The translations under genes and the position numbers were made by a program. This document shows, one piece after another, positions 53,725 through 61,571 of a stretch of DNA of 64,000 bases. Origin of the DNA: Nitrincola salilacus (GTDB taxonomy: Bacteria; Pseudomonadota; Gammaproteobacteria; Pseudomonadales; Balneatricaceae); the NCBI RefSeq assembly GCF_046271865.1, contig NZ_CP176580.1, positions 682,001 through 746,000 of the forward strand. The letters run 5' to 3'. The notes beneath the pieces were generated by a model. The model saw only the letters and a list, made by a program, of their open reading frames with translations. It was not told the origin of the DNA and did not search any database. How positions within the stretch are numbered: the stretch's first letter is position 1; each line of letters begins with the position of its first letter.

Positions 53725-54270
53725 TCAGATGCAGTTGTTCTGTGTTTCGCTGCTGGGCAGAACGGCGATCTGGTCGGCATGATAAAACTCAACCAGACCA
53801 TTGATGTAGATCACCTCGGCCCCTTCGATTTCGAAGCAGGTCAGATCGAGGTTTTGCCACAGTTGCTCCCAGTGACGACTACCGCTGCTCTGGCCTGGAG
53901 TGAAAGGGCCGGCTATACGTAGCCAGGTGTTGGGATCACCGGATTTCTTCGAGTGAACAACGCGGCCCTGTGAGTCATAGGCCGTTGTTTTGAACATCAC
54001 ATACTCGAGGATACCATCTGTCGCATTGACAAAGTCTATGAAAGCACCTGCATCGCCACGACCTGTAGGCTGTTCTGGATACATCTGACTGATCAGCAGG
54101 GCTGGCTTGATTTCGGGTACAACTGGCGGTGGCGGTGGTGGAACTACAACAACTTCAGGTTCCTCTTTCTTCAAGAAACTGCAAGCGCTGAGCAGTAGTG
54201 TGGCGGTCATCACTACGCATCCGCGTATCAGTGTCTTTTTCATTACATTGCATGTAATCGCTCTCATCAC
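53725..54270 (-). CDS. YcfL-like proline-rich lipoprotein
   Basis: This 181-residue lipoprotein has a signal with Cys30 (TATLLLSACSFLKK), followed by an acidic and polyproline linker (EEPEVVVVPPPPPPVVPEI). A beta-rich domain then has GAFIDFVNATDGILEYVMFK and AYDSQGRVVHSKKSG, like proteins that look for DUF1425/YcfL folds. I recognise no specific function. GGAG stands at good spacing before the ATG at 54270; the ATG at 54243 lacks one. It follows epmB by 24 nt on the same strand. Confidence 0.75.
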   Translation of the reverse strand: MMRAITCNVMKKTLIRGCVVMTATLLLSACSFLKKEEPEVVVVPPPPPPVVPEIKPALLISQMYPEQPTGRGDAGAFIDFVNATDGILEYVMFKTTAYDSQGRVVHSKKSGDPNTWLRIAGPFTPGQSSGSRHWEQLWQNLDLTCFEIEGAEVIYINGLVEFYHADQIAVLPSSETQNNCI

Positions 54271-54294
54271 ACGCCACTCCGACTGTGTAAATAG

Positions 54295-55317
54295 TTACTC
54301 ATTAACTTGAACCTGTATGGGGGCCAGAATTGTTTTTGCTTTCCGGCCTGGAATTTCTCGCGCCAGGCGTGGTACCAGATAGCCTGGCAACTGTGTCTGT
54401 AGCTCACCGATCAGGCGCTGTGCTTCCTCATCGGGCAGATCAAAATGTGCACTTCCTTCTACCCTGTCCAACAGGAACAGGTAGTAGGGCAATACACCAC
54501 AATCGAACAGCGCTTCACTGAGTGATTTCTGATCACTGATAGTAGCATTAATCCCCCGTAACAGAACAGCCTGATTAAGTATGGTTATACCGCTGTCACG
54601 CAGGTATTTCACGGCTTCGGCTACAGATTGATCTATTTCGTTTGCGTGGTTGATATGCAGCACCATCACGCATTTGAGGCGGCTCATACCCAGCGCTTGC
54701 GTCAGCTCTGGTGTGATACGCTGAGGAATCACTACCGGCATGCGGCTATGGATGCGCAGGCGTTTCAGTTGCGGGATCTGCTCCAGATCACGCAACATCT
54801 GAATGATTCTTCGGTCAGGCGTTGCCAGTGGATCGCCGCCCGAGAGGATCACTTCGGTCACTTCCGGGTGTCGACGAATATAATCCAGCAGTTTCTGCCA
54901 CTGCTCAGTGCCGATCTGATTCTCTTCATAGGGGAAATGGCGGCGAAAACAGTAGCGGCAATTGATGGCGCAGGCACCGCTGAGGATCAGCAATACACGG
55001 TCGCGGTATTTGTGCACTAATCCCTGCTCGGGATTGCTGCTCATCTCCGCCAGAGGGTCAGTCAAGAAACCCGGTTGCGGTACCATCTCCTGCCCGATAG
55101 GCAGAATCTGTTTCAGCAGCGGATCATCCGGGTCGCCTTTGCGAATTCGCGCCAGATATGGGCTCGGCACCTTGAGCGAAAAGGCCAGGTTGGCTTGAGT
55201 GCTGTCAGATAACAGTGTGTCGGGCAGTTCGAGTAAGCGGATCAGTTCTGCGGGATCTGACACAGCCTGGCGAAGTATCTGCTGCCAGGGTTCAAGCAAA
55301 GGGAGCGGTGACGACAT
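54295..55317 (-). CDS. epmB: EF-P lysine 2,3-aminomutase EpmB
   Basis: This 340-residue radical-SAM/PLP enzyme converts lysine to beta-lysine for EF-P modification. The CxxxCxxC motif is LSGACAINCRYCFRRHFPYE, followed by EVILSGGDPLATPDRRI and HSRMPVVIPQRI. The C-terminal DLPDEEAQRLIGELQTQLPGY resembles the EpmB end. ATG 55317 gives the family length; the open frame extends upstream to 55602, but the extra residues look non-coding. In most gammaproteobacteria epmB is next to efp. Here two unrelated plus-strand genes intervene, although efp and epmA are only 3.2 kb away. Confidence 0.9.
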   Translation of the reverse strand: MSSPLPLLEPWQQILRQAVSDPAELIRLLELPDTLLSDSTQANLAFSLKVPSPYLARIRKGDPDDPLLKQILPIGQEMVPQPGFLTDPLAEMSSNPEQGLVHKYRDRVLLILSGACAINCRYCFRRHFPYEENQIGTEQWQKLLDYIRRHPEVTEVILSGGDPLATPDRRIIQMLRDLEQIPQLKRLRIHSRMPVVIPQRITPELTQALGMSRLKCVMVLHINHANEIDQSVAEAVKYLRDSGITILNQAVLLRGINATISDQKSLSEALFDCGVLPYYLFLLDRVEGSAHFDLPDEEAQRLIGELQTQLPGYLVPRLAREIPGRKAKTILAPIQVQVNE

Positions 55318-55567
55318 CTGGGTGTGACTTCTGAAGAGCAGTTGGATTGCAGGCATTCTGATCGTCACAATGACCAGAGTCAATCCCGGGTCGCCGAACA
55401 GCCACCTGTTATTGCTCGTTGCGCGAAATTGTGTAAATAAAATTATTGTTGCTAGTATGGAATAGGCAAGATTGTGATCGAAAAACAGCAAGTCTTCGAG
55501 ATGCTCCGCTGTCACTTCGCGCGGGTGGTGTTGTTTTTGTCGGTTCGAACATTGGTGAGGGCAGTGA

Positions 55568-57454
55568 ATGAGCGAGCAAGAGGAAAAGCAAGATGATCTC
55601 AAGAGACGTCTTGAATTTGAGCGTCATATCACTCAGGTTTCGACCCATTTACTGAATGTGAAACCGGAAAGTTTTGAGCAGTCGATTCATGCTGCATTGG
55701 CTGATATCGGCATTTTTTTCAAGGTCGACAGGGCTTACCTCTTTGCGATTGATCATATCCGACAGACTCAAAGTCTGACGCACGAATGGTATGCAGATGG
55801 TATTCAGTCAGAGCAGGCGCATCTTCAGAATATTCCGCTGTCCCACTTTCCCTGGATCAAGAAGAAGCTGTTTGATAATCAGGTGGTTCATATTCCTGAT
55901 GTGGCTGCATTGCCACCTGAAGCGACAAATGAGCAGCAGGAGTTCAGGCGTGAAAAGATCCAGTCGCTGATTCTGGTGCCCTTGTTTCAGGCAGAGCATA
56001 TTGCCGGCTTTTTTGGTCTTGATGCTGTTGGCTGCAAGCAGGTCTGGTCTGAGGATATTCAGGTTTCATTGCGTTTACTGGGGCAGGTGTTCGCTAATGC
56101 CTTTGCAGCAAACAAGTTGGATCTGAAAATGCAGCGACTTGCCTATCACGATGCTTTGACGGGCCTGCCTAATCGTAAATTGATGGAAGACAGATTGGCA
56201 CAGGCGGTTGCCCGGGCGGCACGCAGGCAGAGTGGCCTGGCGGTCTTGCTGCTGGATCTGGATGATTTCAAACTGGTCAATGACACACTCGGCCATGCGG
56301 CTGGTGATAATCTGTTGTGCCAGGTCGCGCATCGACTGGAGACCATGGTGCGCGAGAACGATACGGTTGCCCGTATGGGTGGAGATGAATTCGTATTTCT
56401 CGTTGAGGTGGATGAATCGGACGATGCATCCGACATTGCAGAAAGAGTGCTGCAGGAAGTGAGCGCTCCTGTCGAGATCGATGGCCACAAAATGGTCACA
56501 CATATGAGTATCGGGATCAGTCTCTATCCGGATGATGGCGAAAGCCCTGAAAGCCTGCTCCGCTATGCTGATATTGCGATGTATTCGGCAAAGACAGGTG
56601 GAAAAAATCGCTTCGCCTACTTTGATTCCAGTATGGATGATCATGCTCAGGAGGTGATGAGTCTCAGATTTGAGTTGGGTGAGGCAATCAATCGTAAGGA
56701 GTTGGTGTTGCACTATCTGCCTTGTATGGATCTGGCCAGTATGAAGGTCTGTGGCATTGAGGCGCTGGTGCGATGGAATCATCCAGAGAGAGGTATGTTG
56801 CAGCCAGGCAGTTTTCTGACTCTGGCGGAACGCAGTGATATGATAGGCCGAATTGATCATTGGGTGATGCAATCTGTCACAGAGCAGCAGTCGCACTGGC
56901 AATCGCAGCACCCTGAGCTGAGGCTGTCTCTGAACCTGTCTGTCCGCGAGCTTTATTCACGGCAACAACTGGATCATCTGATTCATAGATTACTGACTCT
57001 TTTCGATGATCTCTCCTGTGTGGAGCTGGATATAGCAGAGTCTTCAATATCGCAAAATATGGAGCTGGCGATCGAACACCTGAACCTGATCAGGCAGAAA
57101 ATTCCCGAGATTCGGATAGCCGTAGATGACTTCGGCGCGCAATTGACGTCATTATCCCGACTGCATCAGTGGCCTGTGGATACCCTCAAGCTGGCGCCAG
57201 TCTATCTCAGTAATCTCAGTGGCGGTAGTAAGGCTGAAGGTGCTAAAGCAGAGGGTGTTTTGCATTCCCTGATTGATTTGGGGCGGAATCTTGGGTTGTG
57301 TGTAATTGCAGAAGGTGTTGAAACCTCCGTGCAGTGTGATTTGTTGAAACGCCTGGGGTGTGAAAGAGCGCAAGGTTATTATTTCAGTAACTCTTTATCG
57401 TCAGCTCAGCTTGAGCCTTGGCTTATTGGAAAGGGAGTGTCTGATGCAGTTTGA
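55568..57454 (+). CDS. GAF-GGDEF-EAL cyclic-di-GMP protein
   Basis: This 628-residue cytosolic protein has a GAF domain (about 20-185), GGDEF (about 195-355, intact GGDEF at 271-275) and EAL (about 370-620). The EAL motif is EAL at 398-400 and it keeps NLS, DIAESS, DDFG and EGVE. Loop 6 reads FGAQLTSL instead of FGTGYSSL. The KID triad reads KLA at 541-543, losing a metal-binding Asp. Phosphodiesterase activity is therefore doubtful, and diguanylate cyclase activity is likely. It starts 250 nt from the divergent epmB start. The sialidase-like gene overlaps its last 11 nt. Confidence 0.87.
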   Translation: MSEQEEKQDDLKRRLEFERHITQVSTHLLNVKPESFEQSIHAALADIGIFFKVDRAYLFAIDHIRQTQSLTHEWYADGIQSEQAHLQNIPLSHFPWIKKKLFDNQVVHIPDVAALPPEATNEQQEFRREKIQSLILVPLFQAEHIAGFFGLDAVGCKQVWSEDIQVSLRLLGQVFANAFAANKLDLKMQRLAYHDALTGLPNRKLMEDRLAQAVARAARRQSGLAVLLLDLDDFKLVNDTLGHAAGDNLLCQVAHRLETMVRENDTVARMGGDEFVFLVEVDESDDASDIAERVLQEVSAPVEIDGHKMVTHMSIGISLYPDDGESPESLLRYADIAMYSAKTGGKNRFAYFDSSMDDHAQEVMSLRFELGEAINRKELVLHYLPCMDLASMKVCGIEALVRWNHPERGMLQPGSFLTLAERSDMIGRIDHWVMQSVTEQQSHWQSQHPELRLSLNLSVRELYSRQQLDHLIHRLLTLFDDLSCVELDIAESSISQNMELAIEHLNLIRQKIPEIRIAVDDFGAQLTSLSRLHQWPVDTLKLAPVYLSNLSGGSKAEGAKAEGVLHSLIDLGRNLGLCVIAEGVETSVQCDLLKRLGCERAQGYYFSNSLSSAQLEPWLIGKGVSDAV

Positions 57455-58358
57455 GGTGGAAAAGATATGGGATCACGCGCCACATAACGCTTTTACAGAT
57501 CTGATTCGATACAAAGAGCGCTGGTATTGCGTGTTCAGAGAAGGTGAAAATCATATTTCGCCGGATGGTGCCATTCGTGTGCTGGCATCCGATACAGGTC
57601 GGGAGTGGCACTCGGTCGGCCTGTTGACCTCTGATGATTCGGATCTGCGAGATCCCAAACTCAGCATCACTCCTCAGGGGCAGTTGATGCTTTGTGCGGC
57701 TGAGAAACCACATGATACGACACGCTTTTCGCATCAGTCCCTGACCTGGTTCTCGGATGATGGCGTCAACTGGAGCGATAAGCATTCGGTAGGTGATCTC
57801 GGATACTGGCTCTGGCGTGTCACCTGGCACCGTGATCGAGCCTATGGAGTGGCTTATCGCACAGGGAAAGGTGTCAAGCGCTCAGTGCGCCTGTATCAAA
57901 GTGATGATGGCCGAACGTTTGATACGCTGGTGGATACACTCTATGACGAAGGCTATCCCAACGAAAGTGTCATAGTATTTGAGGGTGATACTGCGTTGTG
58001 TCTGTTACGTCATGATGGCGTGCCGGTAAATGGGCTACTGGGGGTGGCTCAGCCTCCCTACACTGGTTGGCAATGGCAGGATCTGGGTGTCAGGATCGGC
58101 GGGCCGGATCTACTGCGCTTGCCGGATGGCCGCTATGTGGCGGCGGTAAGACTCTATGACGAAGGTGCCCGCACAGCGCTGTGCTGGCTGGACAGGGAGG
58201 CGGGCAGTCTAAGCGAGTTTTTGACGCTGCCTTCTGGGGGCGACACCAGTTATGCCGGTATGGTGTTCCATGATCAGCAGCTCTGGGTCAGCTACTACTC
58301 TTCTCATGAAGAGAAGACCGCTATCTATCTTGCGCGAGTGGCTTTGCCCTTGTGCTGA
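57444..58358 (+). CDS. Sialidase-like (BNR/Asp-box) beta-propeller protein
   Basis: This 304-residue protein lacks a signal peptide. It shows repeated Asp-box-like turns (FSDDGVNWSD, ASDTGREWHS, QSDDGRTFDT) and RLPDGRYVAAVRLYD, typical of a six-bladed sialidase-type propeller. No complete sialidase active-site arginine triad can be assigned from this alone. It could be a glycosidase, a lectin or a scaffold. ATG 57444 has GGGAG upstream; the longer frame to 57360 lies inside the EAL gene. The 11-nt overlap implies co-translation with the cyclic-di-GMP protein. Confidence 0.7.
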   Translation: MQFEVEKIWDHAPHNAFTDLIRYKERWYCVFREGENHISPDGAIRVLASDTGREWHSVGLLTSDDSDLRDPKLSITPQGQLMLCAAEKPHDTTRFSHQSLTWFSDDGVNWSDKHSVGDLGYWLWRVTWHRDRAYGVAYRTGKGVKRSVRLYQSDDGRTFDTLVDTLYDEGYPNESVIVFEGDTALCLLRHDGVPVNGLLGVAQPPYTGWQWQDLGVRIGGPDLLRLPDGRYVAAVRLYDEGARTALCWLDREAGSLSEFLTLPSGGDTSYAGMVFHDQQLWVSYYSSHEEKTAIYLARVALPLC

Positions 58359-58380
58359 ATGAGGGCAAGATCAGTCGGTG

Positions 58381-58420
58381 ATTGGCGTATCTGAGGGTTT
58401 GCAGTAGAATACACGCCAAT
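58381..58420 (+). promoter_or_regulatory. Promoter of efp within an inverted repeat
   Basis: TTGGCG (58382-58387), 17 nt, then TAGAAT (58405-58410) fits a sigma-70-type promoter, about 84 nt upstream of efp. The promoter is bracketed by ATTGGCGT and ACGCCAAT, an 8-bp inverted repeat 24 nt apart that could bind a regulator. Confidence 0.55.
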
Positions 58421-58493
58421 CATTTCCCGGCCCTCTGTCGGGAGCGACAGATACGACAATCAGACTGACTACAGACAGGCAACGGGAAACACA

Positions 58494-59057
58494 ATGGCAA
58501 CCTATTCAAGCAACCAGTTTAAAAACGGCCTCAAAGTGATGCTGGATGGCGATCCCTGCTCCATGGTGGATGTAGAGTTCGTTAAACCCGGCAAAGGCCA
58601 GGCGTTCACCCGTGTCAGACTGCGCAACCTGATCTCCGGTCGAGTCTGGGAGCGTACCTTCAAATCGAATGAATCGATTGAGGGCGCAGACGTCATGGAT
58701 CAGGATATGGAGTATCTCTACAGCGATGGTGAGATGTGGCACTTCATGGATCCGAACTCCTTTGAGCAGTTTGCTGCAGATAAAGCAGCGATCGGTGATT
58801 CTGCCAAGTGGATGAAAGAGGGTGACAAGTGCATCATCACATTGTGGAATAACAACCCCATCTCCGTGACACCGCCCAACTTCGTTGAGCTGGAAGTAGT
58901 CGAGACAGATCCAGGTCTGAAAGGCGATACTGCGCAGGGCGGCTCCAAGCCTGCAACCCTGAGCACGGGTGCTGTGGTGCGTGTGCCACTGTTTATTGAG
59001 CGTGGTCAGAAGCTGAAGATCGACACTCGTACCGGTGAGTATGTCAGCCGCGCCTGA
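58494..59057 (+). CDS. efp: Elongation factor P
   Basis: This 187-residue EF-P has the three beta-barrel domains of the family. It relieves ribosome stalling at polyproline stretches. The modified lysine is Lys34 in FVKPGKGQAF, the form used by the EpmA/EpmB beta-lysylation pathway rather than the arginine-rhamnose form. The C-terminal PLFIERGQKLKIDTRTGEY is standard. epmA follows with a 17-nt overlap, and epmB is 3.2 kb upstream on the other strand, so the whole modification set is present. A promoter with flanking inverted repeat is at 58381-58420. Confidence 0.96.
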   Translation: MATYSSNQFKNGLKVMLDGDPCSMVDVEFVKPGKGQAFTRVRLRNLISGRVWERTFKSNESIEGADVMDQDMEYLYSDGEMWHFMDPNSFEQFAADKAAIGDSAKWMKEGDKCIITLWNNNPISVTPPNFVELEVVETDPGLKGDTAQGGSKPATLSTGAVVRVPLFIERGQKLKIDTRTGEYVSRA

Positions 59058-60018
59058 TCAACACTGGGAACCTACCGCTTCCATCGAACACCTGCGCCGT
59101 CGTGCTGCGATTCTGTCCGGTATCCGGGATTTTTTCGCAGCCCGCCAGGTGATGGAAGTGGATACCCAGATCCTGTCTCACTGCGCTGTCAGTGATCCCT
59201 TCATAGATTCCATCGAAGCGAATTTTAATCTGATCGGCTCTGATCAGATGCAGCCACTATATCTGCAGACCTCGCCCGAATATGCGATGAAACGTCTGCT
59301 GGTGGCGGGTGCCGGTTCTATCTATCAGTTGGGTAAGGTGTTTCGAAACGGTGAGGTGAGTCGTCGGCATAATCCTGAATTTACCATGCTTGAGTGGTAT
59401 CGCATCGGTTTTGATCACTGGCAGTTGATGGATGAAGTGGAGGCGCTGGTGTTGTCGGTGCTGCCTGATCTGACGATTCGGCGCATCAGTTACCGCGATC
59501 TGTTTCTGAACCATCTGGATATAGATCCACATGTAGCGAGCAGTGCTCAGCTGAGTCGTTTGTGCCGCGCGCATATCGATGCCCCCTTTGAAGATGATGA
59601 TCCTGATACCTGGCGCAACCTGCTGATGTCGCACCTGATAGAGCCTGCGCTGGAAGAGGGGGTCTGCGTTTATGGATTTCCTGCTTCTCAGGCTGCGCTG
59701 GCGCGAGTTGAACGGGATGAAACCGGTATTGAGGTGGCGACCCGTTTCGAGCTGTTTGTCGATGGGCTGGAGCTGGCCAACGGCTATTATGAACTGACTG
59801 ATGCCGCTGAACAGGCCCGGCGTCTGGCGGCTGATCAGCAGCAGCGTGAGCGTCTGCAGTTGCCACTCAGGCCTACCGAACAGCGACTGGTGGCAGCGTT
59901 GCAGAAAGGGTTGCCGGAGTGTGCCGGCGTTGCTCTGGGGGTGGATCGACTGGTGATGCTGGCGCTTGGCGCCAGCGATATTGCACAGGTGATCCCCTTT
60001 GCTTTTGATCGCGCCTGA
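59041..60018 (+). CDS. epmA: EF-P beta-lysine ligase EpmA (GenX/PoxA)
   Basis: This 325-residue class II lysyl-tRNA-synthetase paralogue lacks an anticodon-binding domain. Class II motifs are QTSPEYAMKRLLVAG (motif 2 region), FRNGEVSRRHNPEFTMLEWY and the C-terminal GVALGVDRLVMLALG (motif 3). It activates beta-lysine and attaches it to EF-P Lys34. ATG 59041 (MSAAPDQHWEPTAS) gives the E. coli length; a GTG at 59035 is also in frame. It overlaps efp and ends directly against the convergent aminotransferase gene. Confidence 0.95.
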   Translation: MSAAPDQHWEPTASIEHLRRRAAILSGIRDFFAARQVMEVDTQILSHCAVSDPFIDSIEANFNLIGSDQMQPLYLQTSPEYAMKRLLVAGAGSIYQLGKVFRNGEVSRRHNPEFTMLEWYRIGFDHWQLMDEVEALVLSVLPDLTIRRISYRDLFLNHLDIDPHVASSAQLSRLCRAHIDAPFEDDDPDTWRNLLMSHLIEPALEEGVCVYGFPASQAALARVERDETGIEVATRFELFVDGLELANGYYELTDAAEQARRLAADQQQRERLQLPLRPTEQRLVAALQKGLPECAGVALGVDRLVMLALGASDIAQVIPFAFDRA

Positions 60019-61173
60019 TCAGACTGGCAGGTGATTCAGCAGGCTGCGGCGTATCCGTTCGACTGCCTGCTCCAGTATTCTGCGTGGGCAGCCGAAGTTC
60101 AGGCGCATGAAGCGCGGATCACCAAAATCCCTCCCCGGCGACATGCCAACACCCGCCTGCTCAAAGAAGTGCTGCGGGTTTTCCAGTTTTGTGGCACTGA
60201 CATCGATCCATGCCAGATAGGTTGCCTCGATAGGATTCAGTGACAGGCCGGGTATCGCATTGATCTCATTCACCAGATAGTCACGATTGCCGCGCAGATA
60301 GTTCAGTTGCGCACGATTCCATTCATCACCGTCACGAAAGGCCGCGATCGCTGCGGTGTAACCCAGCAGATTGACGTCCGGCACTATACCCTTGCGCACC
60401 TGTTGAAAACGCTGACGAATGTCGGGGTTATCGATCACCGCATAGGCACAGCCGAGGCCGGCAATGTTGAAGGTCTTGCTCGGTGCCATCAGGGTGATGG
60501 TGCGCTGTGCTATCTCATCGCTAAGACTGGCCAGCGGTATGTGCTGGATACCCGGTTCCAGCAGCAGTTCGCAATGTACTTCGTCAGAGCAGATGATCAG
60601 GTCGTGACGGATGATCAGATCGGCCAGTGCCTGAAGCTCTTCGCGTCGGTATACCGTGCCACCGGGATTGTGTGGGTTGCAGAACAACAGCAGTTTGCTG
60701 CTGGGCGTAATCAGTTCCTCCAGCGCCTCAAGATCGATAGTGTAGCGCTGTTGTTCAAGTTTCATCGGTACTGTGATCAATTCGCGCTGCGACAGTCTCG
60801 GGGAGGACATGAACGGGGGGTAGATGGGCGCAGGGGTCAGTACAGCAGTGCCTGTATCGCCCACGGCACGACAGGCCAGATGCAGCCCGCAGACCAGGCT
60901 GGGCAGCCAGACAAGGCTGTCAGCTTTGATCTGCCAGTCATACATGCTCTGCATCCGTGAGATAACCAGTTCATTCAGCTCCTGGGGCGTGTTGGTATAA
61001 CCGAAAATACCGTGATCAATGCGTTTATGCAGCGCTTCCAGCACCGCCGGCGGTGCCATGAAGTCCGTATCAGCCACCCACATCGGCAGCACTTCACTAT
61101 CCTTGTAACGCTCCCACTTTTCGCTGGCGGTATTGCGCCTGTCGATCAGACGGTCGAACTCTTTTTCGGTCAT
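60019..61173 (-). CDS. MalY/PatB-type aminotransferase (probable cystathionine beta-lyase)
   Basis: This 384-residue fold-type I PLP enzyme starts MTEKEFDRLIDRRNTASEKW, the usual MalY/PatB opening. It has MWVADTDFMAPPAVLEAL, the lid and substrate region NPHNPGGTVYRREEL, the PLP lysine in LMAPSKTFNIAGLGCA, and GMSPGRDFG near the C-terminus. Such enzymes cleave cystathionine or cysteine with release of ammonia and pyruvate, or act as aminotransferases. ATG 61173 has AGGAG at 9 nt; an upstream ATG at 61269 is rejected. The gene ends without any gap at the epmA stop. Confidence 0.85.
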   Translation of the reverse strand: MTEKEFDRLIDRRNTASEKWERYKDSEVLPMWVADTDFMAPPAVLEALHKRIDHGIFGYTNTPQELNELVISRMQSMYDWQIKADSLVWLPSLVCGLHLACRAVGDTGTAVLTPAPIYPPFMSSPRLSQRELITVPMKLEQQRYTIDLEALEELITPSSKLLLFCNPHNPGGTVYRREELQALADLIIRHDLIICSDEVHCELLLEPGIQHIPLASLSDEIAQRTITLMAPSKTFNIAGLGCAYAVIDNPDIRQRFQQVRKGIVPDVNLLGYTAAIAAFRDGDEWNRAQLNYLRGNRDYLVNEINAIPGLSLNPIEATYLAWIDVSATKLENPQHFFEQAGVGMSPGRDFGDPRFMRLNFGCPRRILEQAVERIRRSLLNHLPV

Positions 61174-61263
61174 CCTTAAAACTCCTGTCGCTGCTGCCTG
61201 TTTCTGAAATAGTAACGGCAGTGGGGCAGCTTTGGGAAACTTTAAAATAGTGCCTGCCCGGGG

Positions 61264-61291
61264 TTGCAAATGACGGCACCGGCGGTATAGT
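61264..61291 (+). promoter_or_regulatory. Promoter for the leuA leader transcript
   Basis: TTGCAA (61264-61269), 16 nt, then TATAGT (61286-61291). This lies about 57 nt before the leader-peptide ATG at 61349 and is oriented towards leuA. Assignment is by pattern only. Confidence 0.5.
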
Positions 61292-61348
61292 TGATTTCAG
61301 CTCAATTATAAACGTTGAACAAATGCCATGCGACCTTCAGAGCGAACC

Positions 61349-61453
61349 ATGAACACAGCCCAGACCCTTGCCGATGCAGTCGCATCTGCACGCGAAATGT
61401 CCATGTCTCATCTCCTGCTGTCTCTGCCACTGGCTCTGCTGCTACTGCCTTAG
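61349..61453 (+). CDS. Leucine-rich leader peptide upstream of leuA (attenuator)
   Basis: A short frame of 34 residues starts MNTAQTLADAVASAREMSMS and ends HLLLSLPLALLLLP before TAG. Nine of the last thirteen residues are leucine, in a row interrupted only by S, P and A. That is the signature of a leucine-controlled attenuator: ribosomes stalling on scarce Leu-tRNA change the fold of the message. A small stem CTGCC-TTAG-GGCAG spans the stop codon and is followed by TATTATCTTTT. AGAGCGA lies before ATG 61349; ATG 61397 is an alternative start giving 18 residues. leuA begins 118 nt later. Confidence 0.75.
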   Translation: MNTAQTLADAVASAREMSMSHLLLSLPLALLLLP

Positions 61454-61571
61454 GGCAGACTATTATCTTTTCACTCATCCCTGCGTCAAAAATACAGTAA
61501 AATAGAAACAATATTCTGATGCTGAACCTGTGAACGGCCGGTGCAGCACCGACAGAGCTGGAGTGTTTCCC

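Noticed and set aside
56075..56911. 278-aa minus-strand ORF
   Set aside because: It is antisense to the GGDEF-EAL gene, with a composition typical of a reverse shadow frame.
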